A DNA stretch of 17,224 bases, from assembly GCA_910592205.1 (NCBI GenBank), contig CAJVPJ010000761.1, positions 1 through 17,224 of the forward strand, read 5' to 3'. This stretch comes from Paraglomus occultum. Lineage: Eukaryota; Glomeromycota; Glomeromycetes; Paraglomerales; Paraglomeraceae. Within the stretch, counting starts at the first letter, position 1. Each line of letters starts with the position of its first letter. Positions 1-9,555 of the stretch are shown here, in pieces. The position numbers and the translations under genes are program-made. The notes under the pieces are model-generated. The model saw only the letters and a program-made list of their open reading frames with translations. It was not told where the DNA came from and searched no databases.

Positions 1-1715
1 TAGTCTTCCTTCATGGGTCCGTGATTTTGATGATACTGTTTACTCATTCTTGGTAATATTTATCCAAGTAGGTTTTTGAATCGAAGATTTCCACGCAATA
101 TGAGTCGTGCGCGAACTCAACTTCCGTCGTCGATTACTAATAGCCCAACGACCAAAGAATCGATGTTCATATGTTAATGGTAACTGAAATTGTTGTCAAT
201 TTGGGTGCGAAAAATTGTAGTAAGTGTGAATTGAATATGCATGAATGGTTGGCTTAATTCTTCAAACACGCGAATCAATTTCCGTCGTCAATTACTAATA
301 ACAGATAACACAACAAGATAAAGAATATAATCTAATAGATTTCGACGTCGCCGATCACAACAGTCAAGAATAGTACATAATCGTATTTAGCTACACGGTA
401 AAGATAGCAATATTTAACAAATGCGTAAGTTTCAAAATGCAACTTGTAAAAAAACGCTCTTGCACGATGAGGAGCGAAGAAAAAGTATGTCTAATCAAAT
501 CAATTTTGTACGGTTAGTATCGTTTCGTTTTACTAGACTAACCGTTATTACACCCATTTTACGAATCCCGTTGTCACATAGACTTTTTTTGCACAAATAA
601 AATATTAGAACTTTTTTATAACCTTTTTTGCTCGGACTCATAATATGGTCGATTTCTTATCAGCAGTACGACAGAAGCTGTTGATTGCAGTGCCAACTAC
701 CTCTCTTAATCTTAACCGTGTCGGTTATTTACAGGTCATTATTATAGGCATACGACAATGTTTAAACGGAGACTAATCGTGTAATATTGGGAATATGATA
801 CAATATTGTAAGTGTGTAATTGTTTAATATTTTAGCTTTGCACCATTCTGTGTGCCATTATATACTTTAAGTCGGAAAACAGTTTTTGTGTTGTCGGTTG
901 CTAAAGCTAGTAAAAAGGAAAGGTTTACATTACGTAATTGATAGTATTGGCTGAATCTGAGTCAATAAATAAAAAATTGTGAGTTCAATCTTTACAATAT
1001 GTTGATTAACCTGAATACTAATTGAGAGTTCAATCATTACAATATGTTGATTAACCTGAATACAAATTCCCTACCATCACCTGCCACTAGCTCATGTTTA
1101 ATATCTAAAAAGTCCAAGACTATCGACAGTGATGTAAGAAGTTGTGATAAGAGATTCCAACAGATCAACTAAGCTCTCCCGCTGCCAAACACGCAATATA
1201 TAGGATAATTTTCGAATGCTAGAATAAATTTGAATTGTGCAAGACATTAATTTGTAAATGACATCGGTACCCATAAAAAAATAAGCATGACAGGTACAGC
1301 GTAAGCTAGCGGATATCTTGCGTAGCGATCAAATTTAATTATTATAAAGACGACTTTTTCGATTCAGAGCCGCTGCTAAGCGGGTTGTTAGAGTTACAGC
1401 CAACAATTTAATTTTGTAGTAATAGTAATGAATGATATCAATAGTAACCGTAAAAGCATATAGAGTAATTTGCAAAGTTTGTAGTAGTAGCGATGTGTTA
1501 TATTTTGATATGCATGTTATAAAGGACATAATCTAACTGACTTCCTAAATACCAGCATTATTTTAAGTCTTTCACACAGATACTAATACATGTTAAAATC
1601 AAGAATTTACAAAAAACTTTAAAAGACTTCTTAACCCACCACAGTTATATCAATGTCTATTTAAATATATACAGGTAACATTAAAAACCCCATTTTTTGC
1701 CATATATGACAACAC
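1..1715. other. Intergenic DNA, no gene recognised
   Basis: This AT-rich stretch has no reading frame with recognisable protein content in either direction. It holds the 45-bp tandem repeat listed separately. A diverged pair of about 37 bp at 110-146 and 267-304 shares TTCCGTCGTC and ATTACTAATA. A 9-bp perfect inverted repeat (ACGGTTAGT at 510-518, its complement at 537-545) is also present. The 64-codon minus-strand frame near 1335-1529 has low-complexity Tyr/Leu/Thr content and no family signature, so I treat it as chance. The part nearest 1715 must carry the 3' untranslated region of the minus-strand TPR gene. Confidence 0.5.
976..1065. repeat. 45-bp direct tandem repeat, two copies
   Basis: Positions 976-1020 and 1021-1065 are two adjacent 45-bp units that differ at about three positions. 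Both contain GAGTTCAATC and the identical block ACAATATGTTGATTAACCTG. No coding frame is evident. The near identity points to a fairly recent duplication. Confidence 0.85.
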
Positions 1716-3974
1716 CTAATGTATAATTTTGTTGATAAACTTTTTGATACTTTTTCTTTTAGGCTTCAACGACCTATCCGATTTCTTATCAGGTTTCTTA
1801 TTCGAGTGCTCGAGTTCGCATTCTCCACTCTTTTTTATGCGTAACATATAATTAAAATCTTCCAATGCCTTGACATATTTTTTCAGCCTCCAGTAGAGAA
1901 ATACCCTCCTATTCAATGCCCATGTGTTATTCGGTTCAATTTCCAGTGATTTATTCAAGTCAGCCAGAGCTTCCATATTCTTTTTAAGCATGATATTAAC
2001 TTCTCCCCTTAATCTCAATGTAAACGCATTATTTGGATCAATGTTCAACGAATCATCAAAATCTTTCAGCGAATTTTCATACTGACGAAGCCAGTAATAA
2101 ACATTGCCTCGTTTGCTCAGAGCCCATGCATTGTTCGGCTCAATTTCTAACGATTTGTTCAAATCATTCAGTGCGCTATCATATTTCTCAAGCATACGAT
2201 TGACTTCTCCTCTTAAACTCAAAGCTTGCGCGTTTGGTATGATTTCGAGTGATTTATCGAGATCGGTCAACGCCTCGGGGTATCGCTTAAGACAATAATA
2301 GACCTCTCCCCTTTTAACCAATATCCATGTATTGTTAGGTTCAATCTCCAACGCTTTGTTGAAATCTCTCAATGCGTTTTCATGTTCCTTGAGCACGTAA
2401 CTGACATATCCTCTTGCTCCAAAAGCAGATGCATTCTTAGGATCAATCTTTAATAATCTATTAAAATCATTACGTGCGCTGTCATACTGTTTAAGCTGGT
2501 GATAAACGTTTCCTCTTTTACTCAACGTCCATGTATCGTTCGGATCAATTTCCAGCAGCTTGCTGAAATCGTTTAACGCATCGTCATGTCTCTTGAGTAT
2601 GTAATTGACGTCTGCTCTTGATCTTAATGTCTTTGCGTCGTTCGGATTAATCTTTAACAAGTCGTTGAGATCATTCAGTGCAACGTTATATTGACCGAGC
2701 ATGTGATAGATGTCTCCCCGTCTTCTCAACGCGACCGAATCGCTTGGTTTGATTTCTAGTGACTTGTTCAAATCACTTAACGCTTTGTCATACAGTTTAA
2801 GCCCGCAATAGACAACTCCTCTCCATTTCAAGGTAGCCGCATCATTCGGTTTAATCTCTAGTGACTTGTTCAAATCGTTTAATGCATCGTTATAATTCGT
2901 AAGCATGTTGTTAACCTCTCCTCTTCTTCTCAACAGAACTGCATCGTCTGGTTTAATCTCCAACACTTCATTGAGGTCAAGCAAGGCATTGTTGCATTCG
3001 CGAAGTTCAAGGTAAACACGTACACGTAAGCTCAAAGTAAGCACATCCTTTGGCTTAATCTCCAATGATCTATTGAGATCGATTAATGCCTTGGCATGTT
3101 CGCCGTTCCTGTAGTATATATACCCTCGTGATCTCAGCGCAACTGCATTATTTGATTTAGTTTCCAGCAATTTGTTAATGATGTTCAAGGCATTTTCACA
3201 CCAATCAACTGTGCCAGCGTTTTGCTTTCCAATCGCCAACGTAAGAACGTCTTCGCTTGGGTTATTCTCACAATATAATAGCGTGTCTCGTACAACCTAC
3301 AACAATATCGGAAAAGATTAATAAAAGCCTATTTCATCGTTAGATGATGGCATAAAATGCAAGTGAGGTTGCTTACAACACAGTAATCCGGTGGATCAAT
3401 CTCCATAACTTTAAACTTTACGGTACTTGTGCCATTATTCGCAAGAAAGAGGTCATCTTTGCTAATCGGCCGGCATGCGTCTCTGAAGTACGGTTTGAGG
3501 TAGCCTTCGAATAAATTGTTGACCACATTCCAATCCGTGTTATCAAGCGGCCGAAATTGAATGCGAAGACCGTATTTAATGGTTCCAGGAAACGTTCGAA
3601 TTGCTAGTGGATCACCTGGATTCACACAAAGGTCTTTTCTAGCAGCTGAGTGTAACGTATAACAAAAGTTGTCAATTTCACTACACTATTGACTGCCCAC
3701 CGGCACTACACACAACATTATCAAATACCTTCATTAGTCTTGACAATTGTATCTCTACAATCTTCATCGGCAAGTACAAGAAGCGTGTCATCATGTCCTC
3801 TCTTCTCGCTCATCAATACAATATCTTTATCGACTAACTGTAACTTTTCCATCGCCGTCGGAGAAAGCGATATTACCGATTTGTCGTCTCTGGTACTAAT
3901 ACAGTTCTTGACAGAAAACTCGTTCAATGGTGGATTCTTTCCTTTGGAAAAATTCAAAAACCAATGTTGAGTAA
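1716..3974 (-). CDS. Cdc48/p97-type N domain fused to 13 tetratricopeptide repeats (5' end incomplete)
   Basis: Exons are 3974-3729, 3645-3377 and 3296-1716. The introns have donors GTATTT and GTAAGC and acceptors CAG and TAG, and phases 1 and 0 match on both sides. Counting from the TTG at 3957, the open frame is 692 residues. Residues ~8-183 align along the Cdc48/p97 N domain: DDKSVISLSP, LVLADEDC, NPGDPLAI, KYGLRIQ, LFEGYLKPYF, RPISKDDLFL, VKFKVMEIDP, then across intron 2 DYCVV and DTLLYCENNP. In Cdc48 this domain binds cofactors such as Ufd1-Npl4 and p47. No Walker A, Walker B or AAA core follows. Instead residues 202-642 are 13 TPRs, 12 of 34 residues and one (repeat 10) of 33, with a consensus like ALNDLNKSLEIKPNDA...RGxVY. 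A half repeat and a Lys-rich tail (PDKKSDRSLKPKRKSIKKF) end the protein. TTG is not a plausible nuclear start, and no in-frame ATG precedes the domain in this exon, so upstream exon(s) must exist. Function is inferred: a cytosolic or nuclear adaptor. Confidence 0.85.
1869..3191 (-). repeat. 13-unit TPR-coding tandem array (about 102 bp per unit)
   Basis: This is the DNA encoding residues 202-642 of the TPR protein. Thirteen consecutive units of 102 bp, one of them 99 bp, all lie in a single exon. Short blocks such as TTGTTCAAATC and the Glu-Ile-x-Pro-Asn coding stretch recur almost unchanged, while other parts of each unit have diverged. This suggests an old tandem array rather than a fresh expansion. 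Confidence 0.9.
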
Positions 3975-4021
3975 CTTTCTAACCAATCACATAAAAAACC
4001 CCTTATTATTATCTTTCTCAC

Positions 4022-4188
4022 CTAATATTGGAGTTATAAATCTAGTTTTAGACAATAAAAAAATTGCTCGTCCAGCCTTTGTATACAATTCGCTGGCTGT
4101 TGGCGAAGTGATTGACGGCCCATATTCAGCTGAGGGCGTTCTCGGTCGGCTATCGTCCACCTTTGAGTTTGGGTCTAATGGAGATTCA
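4022..4188 (-). other. Candidate upstream exon of the Cdc48-N/TPR gene
   Basis: The open minus-strand frame here is flanked by a strong acceptor: CTAAT branch-like sequence, a pyrimidine-rich run and GTGCAG ending at 4189. The donor, TTAG|GTGAGA, has its GT at 4021. Joined to an ATG exon at 4385-4300 (donor AAAG|GTTATC) and to 3974-3729 (acceptor GAAAG), it gives one continuous five-exon frame of 782 residues. Weak points are the 46-48 base intron at 4021-3975 and the non-standard GTTATC donor. A rival model uses an ATG at 4123-4121 with donor GTATAC at 4086, giving a 710-residue protein. The encoded segment (GPSITSPTASELYTKAG) matches no family I know. Confidence 0.3.
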
Positions 4189-4218
4189 CTGCACAATGAA
4201 GACGAAAGGGCCAATTAG

Positions 4219-4272
4219 ACAAGATGATAGCATTACAAAAGTCGAACAAGATGATAGCATTACAAAAGTCGA
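4219..4272. repeat. 27-bp perfect tandem duplication
   Basis: Two identical adjacent 27-bp units (4219-4245 and 4246-4272) begin ACAAGATGATAGC and end AAAGTCGA. The unit is a multiple of three and reads as QDDSITKVE/D on the plus strand, but no plus-strand gene is otherwise supported. In the five-exon model of the neighbouring gene this duplication lies inside an intron (4299-4189). Confidence 0.9.
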
Positions 4273-4385
4273 TATGCGAAATATGGAATCTCTGATAACC
4301 TTTCCCAAACTGTCACCCCACAGTCCATCATATTTTCCAATGCAAAGAGAGACAAGTATATCGAAGCTTCTTTCCGTTCCGTCAT

Positions 4386-5277
4386 TTTACGAATACTTTT
4401 AATATATTTATCAACGTACAGTATATATATACTAAATGCCAAGATATTGTCCGTGTCCCCAAATATGTTCTTGATCGCCCAAAAAGATCAACTTTGGTAG
4501 CCAAGAGATTGTGCGCAAGTCTGAATTGTGCCAAGTTGTTGTCATTGAAAAGCCGGATTGCCGTAATGGGTACTGTGGAATAAACATTGACTTCTGCGGG
4601 TCGGACCACATTGGGATGCTGGAACCTTTATTGGTTGGCCGATCAAACAGTTTGATCATTTAAACATGAATCGAGAGTAAACCGTTGAATGCGTTAAGTA
4701 CTTGTCCGATGTTTGTTCAAAGTGTCAACCACGTATTAAGAATAAGAGAATCGAATGACGGTGAAGAATAACCGGAACAAAATTTATATTGTTAATGACG
4801 TCTTAACTTGACGGAGATAAAGGACGACACAGAACGAATGTGTTATATTCTTCGTGACGATACCAGCTTGAACTTGATGCGTTCCCATTAGATTAGCGCC
4901 CTTTAGAATACCTCATGACTATGTAACAATGCATCTGGTGGTGTAACTTGGCTAGTTGCGCCGATTTATGTCACACAAGTTAAAGACATAATTGTATGCC
5001 TACAAAATAGATTATGAGACATTCATAGGTCTTGGCAAAATAAGGTATGATGAACAGCTTATAATCTACGTTAATGTTGTACAATAAAACCCATGACGCA
5101 AATGTTCGGAATTTCTGTTCCGAAGCCAACAGATTTATGCGTATCCCAATTTGTAACCCGGCAAATTTCTGTCATTTATAATAAAGAAAAACTTTTTAAC
5201 AATTATGCAGAGTTACATAGGTTTGAATTTATATTGTCTATCACACGTCCAAGCAATATAACAAAAACAAGACGGGC
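4386..5277. other. Intergenic DNA between divergent genes
   Basis: No convincing gene. TATA-like runs (TATATATAC on either strand near 4423-4434) lie 40-50 bases upstream of the ATG at 4385 on the minus strand and could be a promoter for the TPR gene. Frames at 4432-4659 have no recognisable motif in any reading direction. A 7-bp inverted repeat (TTCGGAA/TTCCGAA) lies at 5105-5124. Confidence 0.4.
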
Positions 5278-5463
5278 CATGTAACACAAAATGATAGAAA
5301 AAACCGAAATTGTTACTTTGAAAAATTTCCTTCACAAACCATGTTGACATTAATATCCAAAACCGGAGAATTAAAACTTGATTTAGAGTAAAAATAAAAC
5401 TGAACGAATTTTTTATTTAAAATTACCGACATAGGATCCAATCAAATTGACAATATCTACTAC
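5278..5463 (+). pseudogene. Decayed duplicate of the kinase gene's leader and first codons
   Basis: This stretch aligns, with small deletions, to 6292-6517, the leader and first exon start of the kinase gene. Shared blocks in order are ATGTAACACA, GTTACTT(T)GAAAAA, the ATGT start-codon area, GACATTxAxATCC, AAATTACCGACATAG and ATTGACAAxATCTACTAC. The frame is broken: the relic has stops and is shorter in the segment for residues 10-30. Nothing downstream of about 5463 matches, so only the first ~50 codons survive. I read it as a partial duplication that was truncated and decayed. Confidence 0.75.
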
Positions 5464-6291
5464 AGTTGAGAGTAAACCGCTCCGATGAGTCTTCTAGTTC
5501 ACTACACAAGTACCAGTACTCGATACAGGACAGCAAATTATGTGACATACACGTGCAATAATTCTTCATGTTTGTCAATTTTTAACTACTGTCCGCTTAT
5601 TTAATCCTCAATGGTGAAAGCTAAGCTTGTTTAATAATTTGCTGAAATGGCTAGCTCAACCTGTCTGAATAATTTTTGCCGATGCAAAAAATTTAATACT
5701 GTATCTATTGATACCAACTAACTACACTATGACTTATTGTTTCCCACTCTTTACGTTTTATTTCACTTTCGCTACTCGACTTCTCTCCGTTTTGTTTATA
5801 ATAAATATAAAGCGTTACATAATAATTACAATATGCGATGACATAGGTCTACAATCTAATTACTTGAGAGAAAGTTTTCCGTTATGGTGAAATCTGACAG
5901 TACGCGGAATATTTTTAGAACCATAGACAAATTTATTAATAAAATTCACATGAATTGTTTATAAAAATTTGGTTCTTGACGATTTGATTTATTACAGCCA
6001 GAGTTCCGTTAGCCAAGTTTCTTGTAGATAACTTAACTATACGCTTAAGCATACGATTTGTTAGAACTGATAACTTCTACATTTTATTGAGTAGCGGTCG
6101 GTCATGGACGGGATTTGGTCCCTGAATCCTAAATAACAACATTTATTGTACCGTATAGTTGAATTTCCGCTTTATATCACATGATCCATGACTTTAAATT
6201 GATGTAAAGCTGATATTACAACCCTCACCGCATAATAACAGCGAGACGCATCATCAAACACTGCTACTCACGTGTTTGAGGTAACGGGGGT
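5464..6291. other. Intergenic DNA upstream of the kinase gene
   Basis: No gene seen. The 60-codon frame at 5708-5890 is Phe/Ile/Tyr-rich and resembles no family. Promoter elements for the downstream kinase should lie here, but I see no unambiguous TATA box. Confidence 0.4.
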
Positions 6292-6307
6292 GATGTAACA
6301 CATAATG

Positions 6308-6327
6308 GTCAGAGAATGATCTCTGAC
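6308..6327. promoter_or_regulatory. Perfect 8-bp inverted repeat in the kinase leader
   Basis: GTCAGAGA at 6308-6315 and its exact complement TCTCTGAC at 6320-6327 are separated by ATGA and lie 43 bases before the start codon. It could be a hairpin in the 5' untranslated RNA or a dimeric factor site. The decayed duplicate upstream has lost the symmetry. The symmetry is visible; a role is not shown. Confidence 0.35.
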
Positions 6328-6369
6328 AGTAATGTTACTTGAAAAAATTTTTTCATTCAACGCAACGCA

Positions 6370-8815
6370 ATGTCGTTAGTTAAGGACATTCAAATCCAGA
6401 CAATTGACGATTTGATTCAAGTCTCTTTAGAAAATAAACACAAACTACATGAACTTAGATGGATTCCCTACTCGCAAATTACCGACATAGAATCAAGTCC
6501 AATTGACAACATCTACTACGCTATTCGCACGTTGGCGGAGTACGAAGACAAAGTATTATTAATCTTAGTTGGAAACGACGAGACATGTACACCATCGTTT
6601 GTGAGTGAGTTTGCTAGAATATACTCACTTCCGACGGAAAAATACAAGGATGATGTCGGTCAATTTAGACGATATTCCCAATGGATGCGCAACTCATACA
6701 TAATGGGATTCACTAAGCACGACGGTAATTGCTACATGGTTGCTTGTAACCTCTTTTATCATCATTACTTTCGATATGGATTCTGCCCTGCATGTGGAAT
6801 ACTCCGATGCGGTCCCGTGTGGTGTATTTGCGGGCATAAGGAATTATCCGATGGGTGGACTAGCAACAACAAGCGACTCGATGAGTTTATCAAGAAATCT
6901 CAAATGCAAACCAACTCTGCAAATGATGCCTATTTGGAATGGATTCCGTTTGCTTGCATCTATAGTCATAGGGGATTTTATAGGATTTTACGTGGTCTAC
7001 CTACTGCTATGACTGTTAAATTGATTCCGCTTGATATAACTGACGAGGCAGATGATTCATATTTCGATAAGGTAAGCTATTCTATTCAATGTTGCATCAT
7101 GTTTGTTGAATAATCGATGGCTTACTTAATATACCGTATCACTTCCAATAGTTGTGTGATGAACATCCTGATATTCTTAACAAAGATGTTTGGCTTACTA
7201 TTGGACTTACGTATGATGAAAGTCAACAGAAATATTGTCTGATAAAGGATATTGACGAGTGTGGATTGTGTCTGGGGTGTACATGGCGATTGAATCCTAC
7301 CATAAATGCATTCTGTTACGAATGTATATCGTCGGTACCTCTCAATTGGACTACGGGCAACAAGGCGTTAGATCTATTTATTATGAAATCGTGGAGTAAT
7401 GTAAAGACTAGGCACGACGCTTATATACAATGGATAGAGTATTCTTTATTGACAAATGTACAGGAGACGACATCGTTACGCCATGGATGCACACGTATGG
7501 CGGATTGGTTAGAGCCGGCAGCGAATGAACCGACAAAAGTGACGCTCAAACGGATAGTTGACGGACAGAATGCTCAGTCGTTTGATTTCTATCAGGTAAA
7601 CTATCTATCGTTTATCGTTAAATTGTATCAGTGACTTTAATAATGTTGCATGTGTTATTACAAAGACATTATATTAATCTGTTTATTCGACTAGCTGACT
7701 GAAGAATATCCGTCGATATTAACTCCAGATAATATCTGGGTTCTTGGCATCACTCAAGAGACATCTACTCAAGATTATTATTTGGTGTTCTACAATGACG
7801 TGCATGCATTATTGGACAAATTTATACAAAGTGTCAAGTATATAAAGTGTATGCAGTATACTGACTTTGATGAGATTGAGGAGATTGCATCTGGTGGTTA
7901 TGGAACAATCTATACTGCTAAGTATGAAAGACATTTGGAAGAGGGTATAGAAAAAACTGTTGTCCTCAAACGTTTCAAGCATTTTGATCAGTCACTGGAA
8001 TTATTTATTTCTGAGGTAAGTAATTTTTGACAGTATAAATCAAAATGACACTAAATCTAACCCTTGTATTCGTCTTTGTCTAATATTAATAGTTCAGAAA
8101 TCATGCCAAGTGCACATTTGATGAAGTATTCCTTCTTATTTATGGATACACACAACACCCAGAAACAGCAGAGTACATAATTGTTATGCAATATGCTAAT
8201 AGTGGCAACCTATTGGCTTACTTGGATCAAAACATAAACAGGCTGACATGGAGGATGAAATTAGAGTGTTTATATGATGCTGCATATAATCTGGGTACTA
8301 TCCATTATGTACTGGGATCTGTACATTGTGATCTTCATGGCGGAAACATACTTTTACATAATGATTCATCTAAAATTATCTCATATATATGTGATCTCAG
8401 TCTTACACAATCAGTGAATTCATGCAAGTCAAAATCAATGGTTCAAGGTGCTTTACCCTTTATTGCACCAGAAGTCTTTCATACTCGCAAATTTACTCAA
8501 AAATCAGACATATATTCTTTTGGCATTATCATGTATTTGATGGCCACTGGTGAGCCACCTTTTCAAGACAAAAAATTTGATAGTGATTTGATGTGTGATA
8601 TTTTAGGTGGGTTACGACCACTGATGCCTGATTCAGCACCAGAAGAATACAAGGAACTTGCACAGCAGTGTTGTGATGCTGATCCTGACAAGCGACCAAA
8701 TGCAGGGCAACTTTGGGAGCATATTTGCGGCCTTATTACTGAGATGGATGAGGGTAATACTGATGATAACATGTGGAATGCCATTTATCATAAGGATTCA
8801 AGACCAATATTATAG
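6370..8815 (+). CDS. Protein kinase with serially duplicated degenerate N-lobe modules
   Basis: Four exons: 6370-7071, 7152-7595, 7695-8015 and 8093-8815. Donors are GTAAGC, GTAAAC and GTAAGT, acceptors all TAG, all phase 0, giving 729 residues. Residues ~420-720 form a Ser/Thr or Tyr-type kinase domain: glycine loop IASGGYG (446-452), Lys474 in VVLK, Glu489 in FISE, catalytic HCDLHGGN (Asp569, Asn574), DLS at 590-592 in place of DFG, APE at 614-616, SDIYSFG (Asp628) and Arg690. Residues 1-415 hold three degenerate units resembling the N-lobe (about 11-138, 163-270, 295-415). The first two are followed by Cys-rich knuckles (CPAC...WCIC at 139-154; CxxCLGC...CYEC at 271-292). The WTSNNKRLDEFI...YLEWIP style is known to me from the expanded kinases of arbuscular mycorrhizal fungi. 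There is no signal peptide or membrane span, so it is probably cytosolic. The ATG at 6370 is the first in frame. An AATAAA lies at 9053. Substrate unknown. Confidence 0.88.
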
Positions 8816-9555
8816 TTTGAGAAGTAGGGTAAATATAAATACCCTTAGTAAACACTTACTTAATATTACTATAGAAGCATTTTGCCTAAATATAAACCAA
8901 GAAACAGCTTCATTTTTTCAGAAATTAAAATAGAGTAGGAGGCAAGTATGAAGACAAAAATTAGTTACTATTATAATTACTATAACCATTTTGTTAATAT
9001 GAATGAAGTTAATTTTCAAATTTTGAATAACTTGTAACTTATGGTTTATTTAAATAAATATTGATGGTCACACTTATCATAGTAATACATAAGTTTGCTA
9101 GCATGTTAATCTTGTCTACAAGTATAAAACACAGGATAATACACTATTAATAATATTAATTTAACAAATGTTGAGTTTAGATTATCAATCCATGAGACGC
9201 TTTCTTAATGCAAAAAAAACCCCACACCCGAATCAATAAAGATGTTGTTATTATTATTCATTCATTCAGATATTAAGTATAATCAACAGACGTTAATATT
9301 AACACCAAAATATTGAATCATCATCTTTTTTATTAGGGTTGGTATATCTCGTAATTTCTAATGACAACGCCACTGAAAGTGTTACGGCAAAAAGTGAGTC
9401 ACATGATAAAATCTTCCTCCGCAGTCCCCCGCAGTCGTCACATGGTCGATTTATAGTACCTATCGCGAGTTCACAACAAAGGTGCTAGCTAAAGCACCAG
9501 TTTAGGCTGTTTTTATCTATGTAGAGGAAGAGAATAAAAGCTCAGGGGGTGGGGG
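8816..9555. other. 3' flank of the kinase gene, no further gene
   Basis: AT-rich sequence with a 6-bp-arm hairpin just after the stop (AGGGTA...TACCCT near 8826-8845) and a possible polyadenylation signal AATAAA at 9053-9058. From about 9240 there is a short run of TTATTA and ATTC triplets/quadruplets. No coding potential seen. Confidence 0.4.

Noticed and set aside
1335-1529. 64-codon minus-strand frame
   Set aside because: Low-complexity composition with no motif; open frames of this length are expected by chance in this window.
3689-4402. Plus-strand frames opposite and upstream of the N-domain exons
   Set aside because: They are antisense to a well-supported exon, or lack any motif; the minus-strand splice pattern explains the region better.
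6740-7012. 90-codon plus-strand frame inside the first kinase exon
   Set aside because: Overlaps the kinase frame in another register and is a shadow of it.
8563-8933. Frames overlapping the end of the kinase domain on both strands
   Set aside because: Shadows of the catalytic-domain coding sequence; no independent signature.
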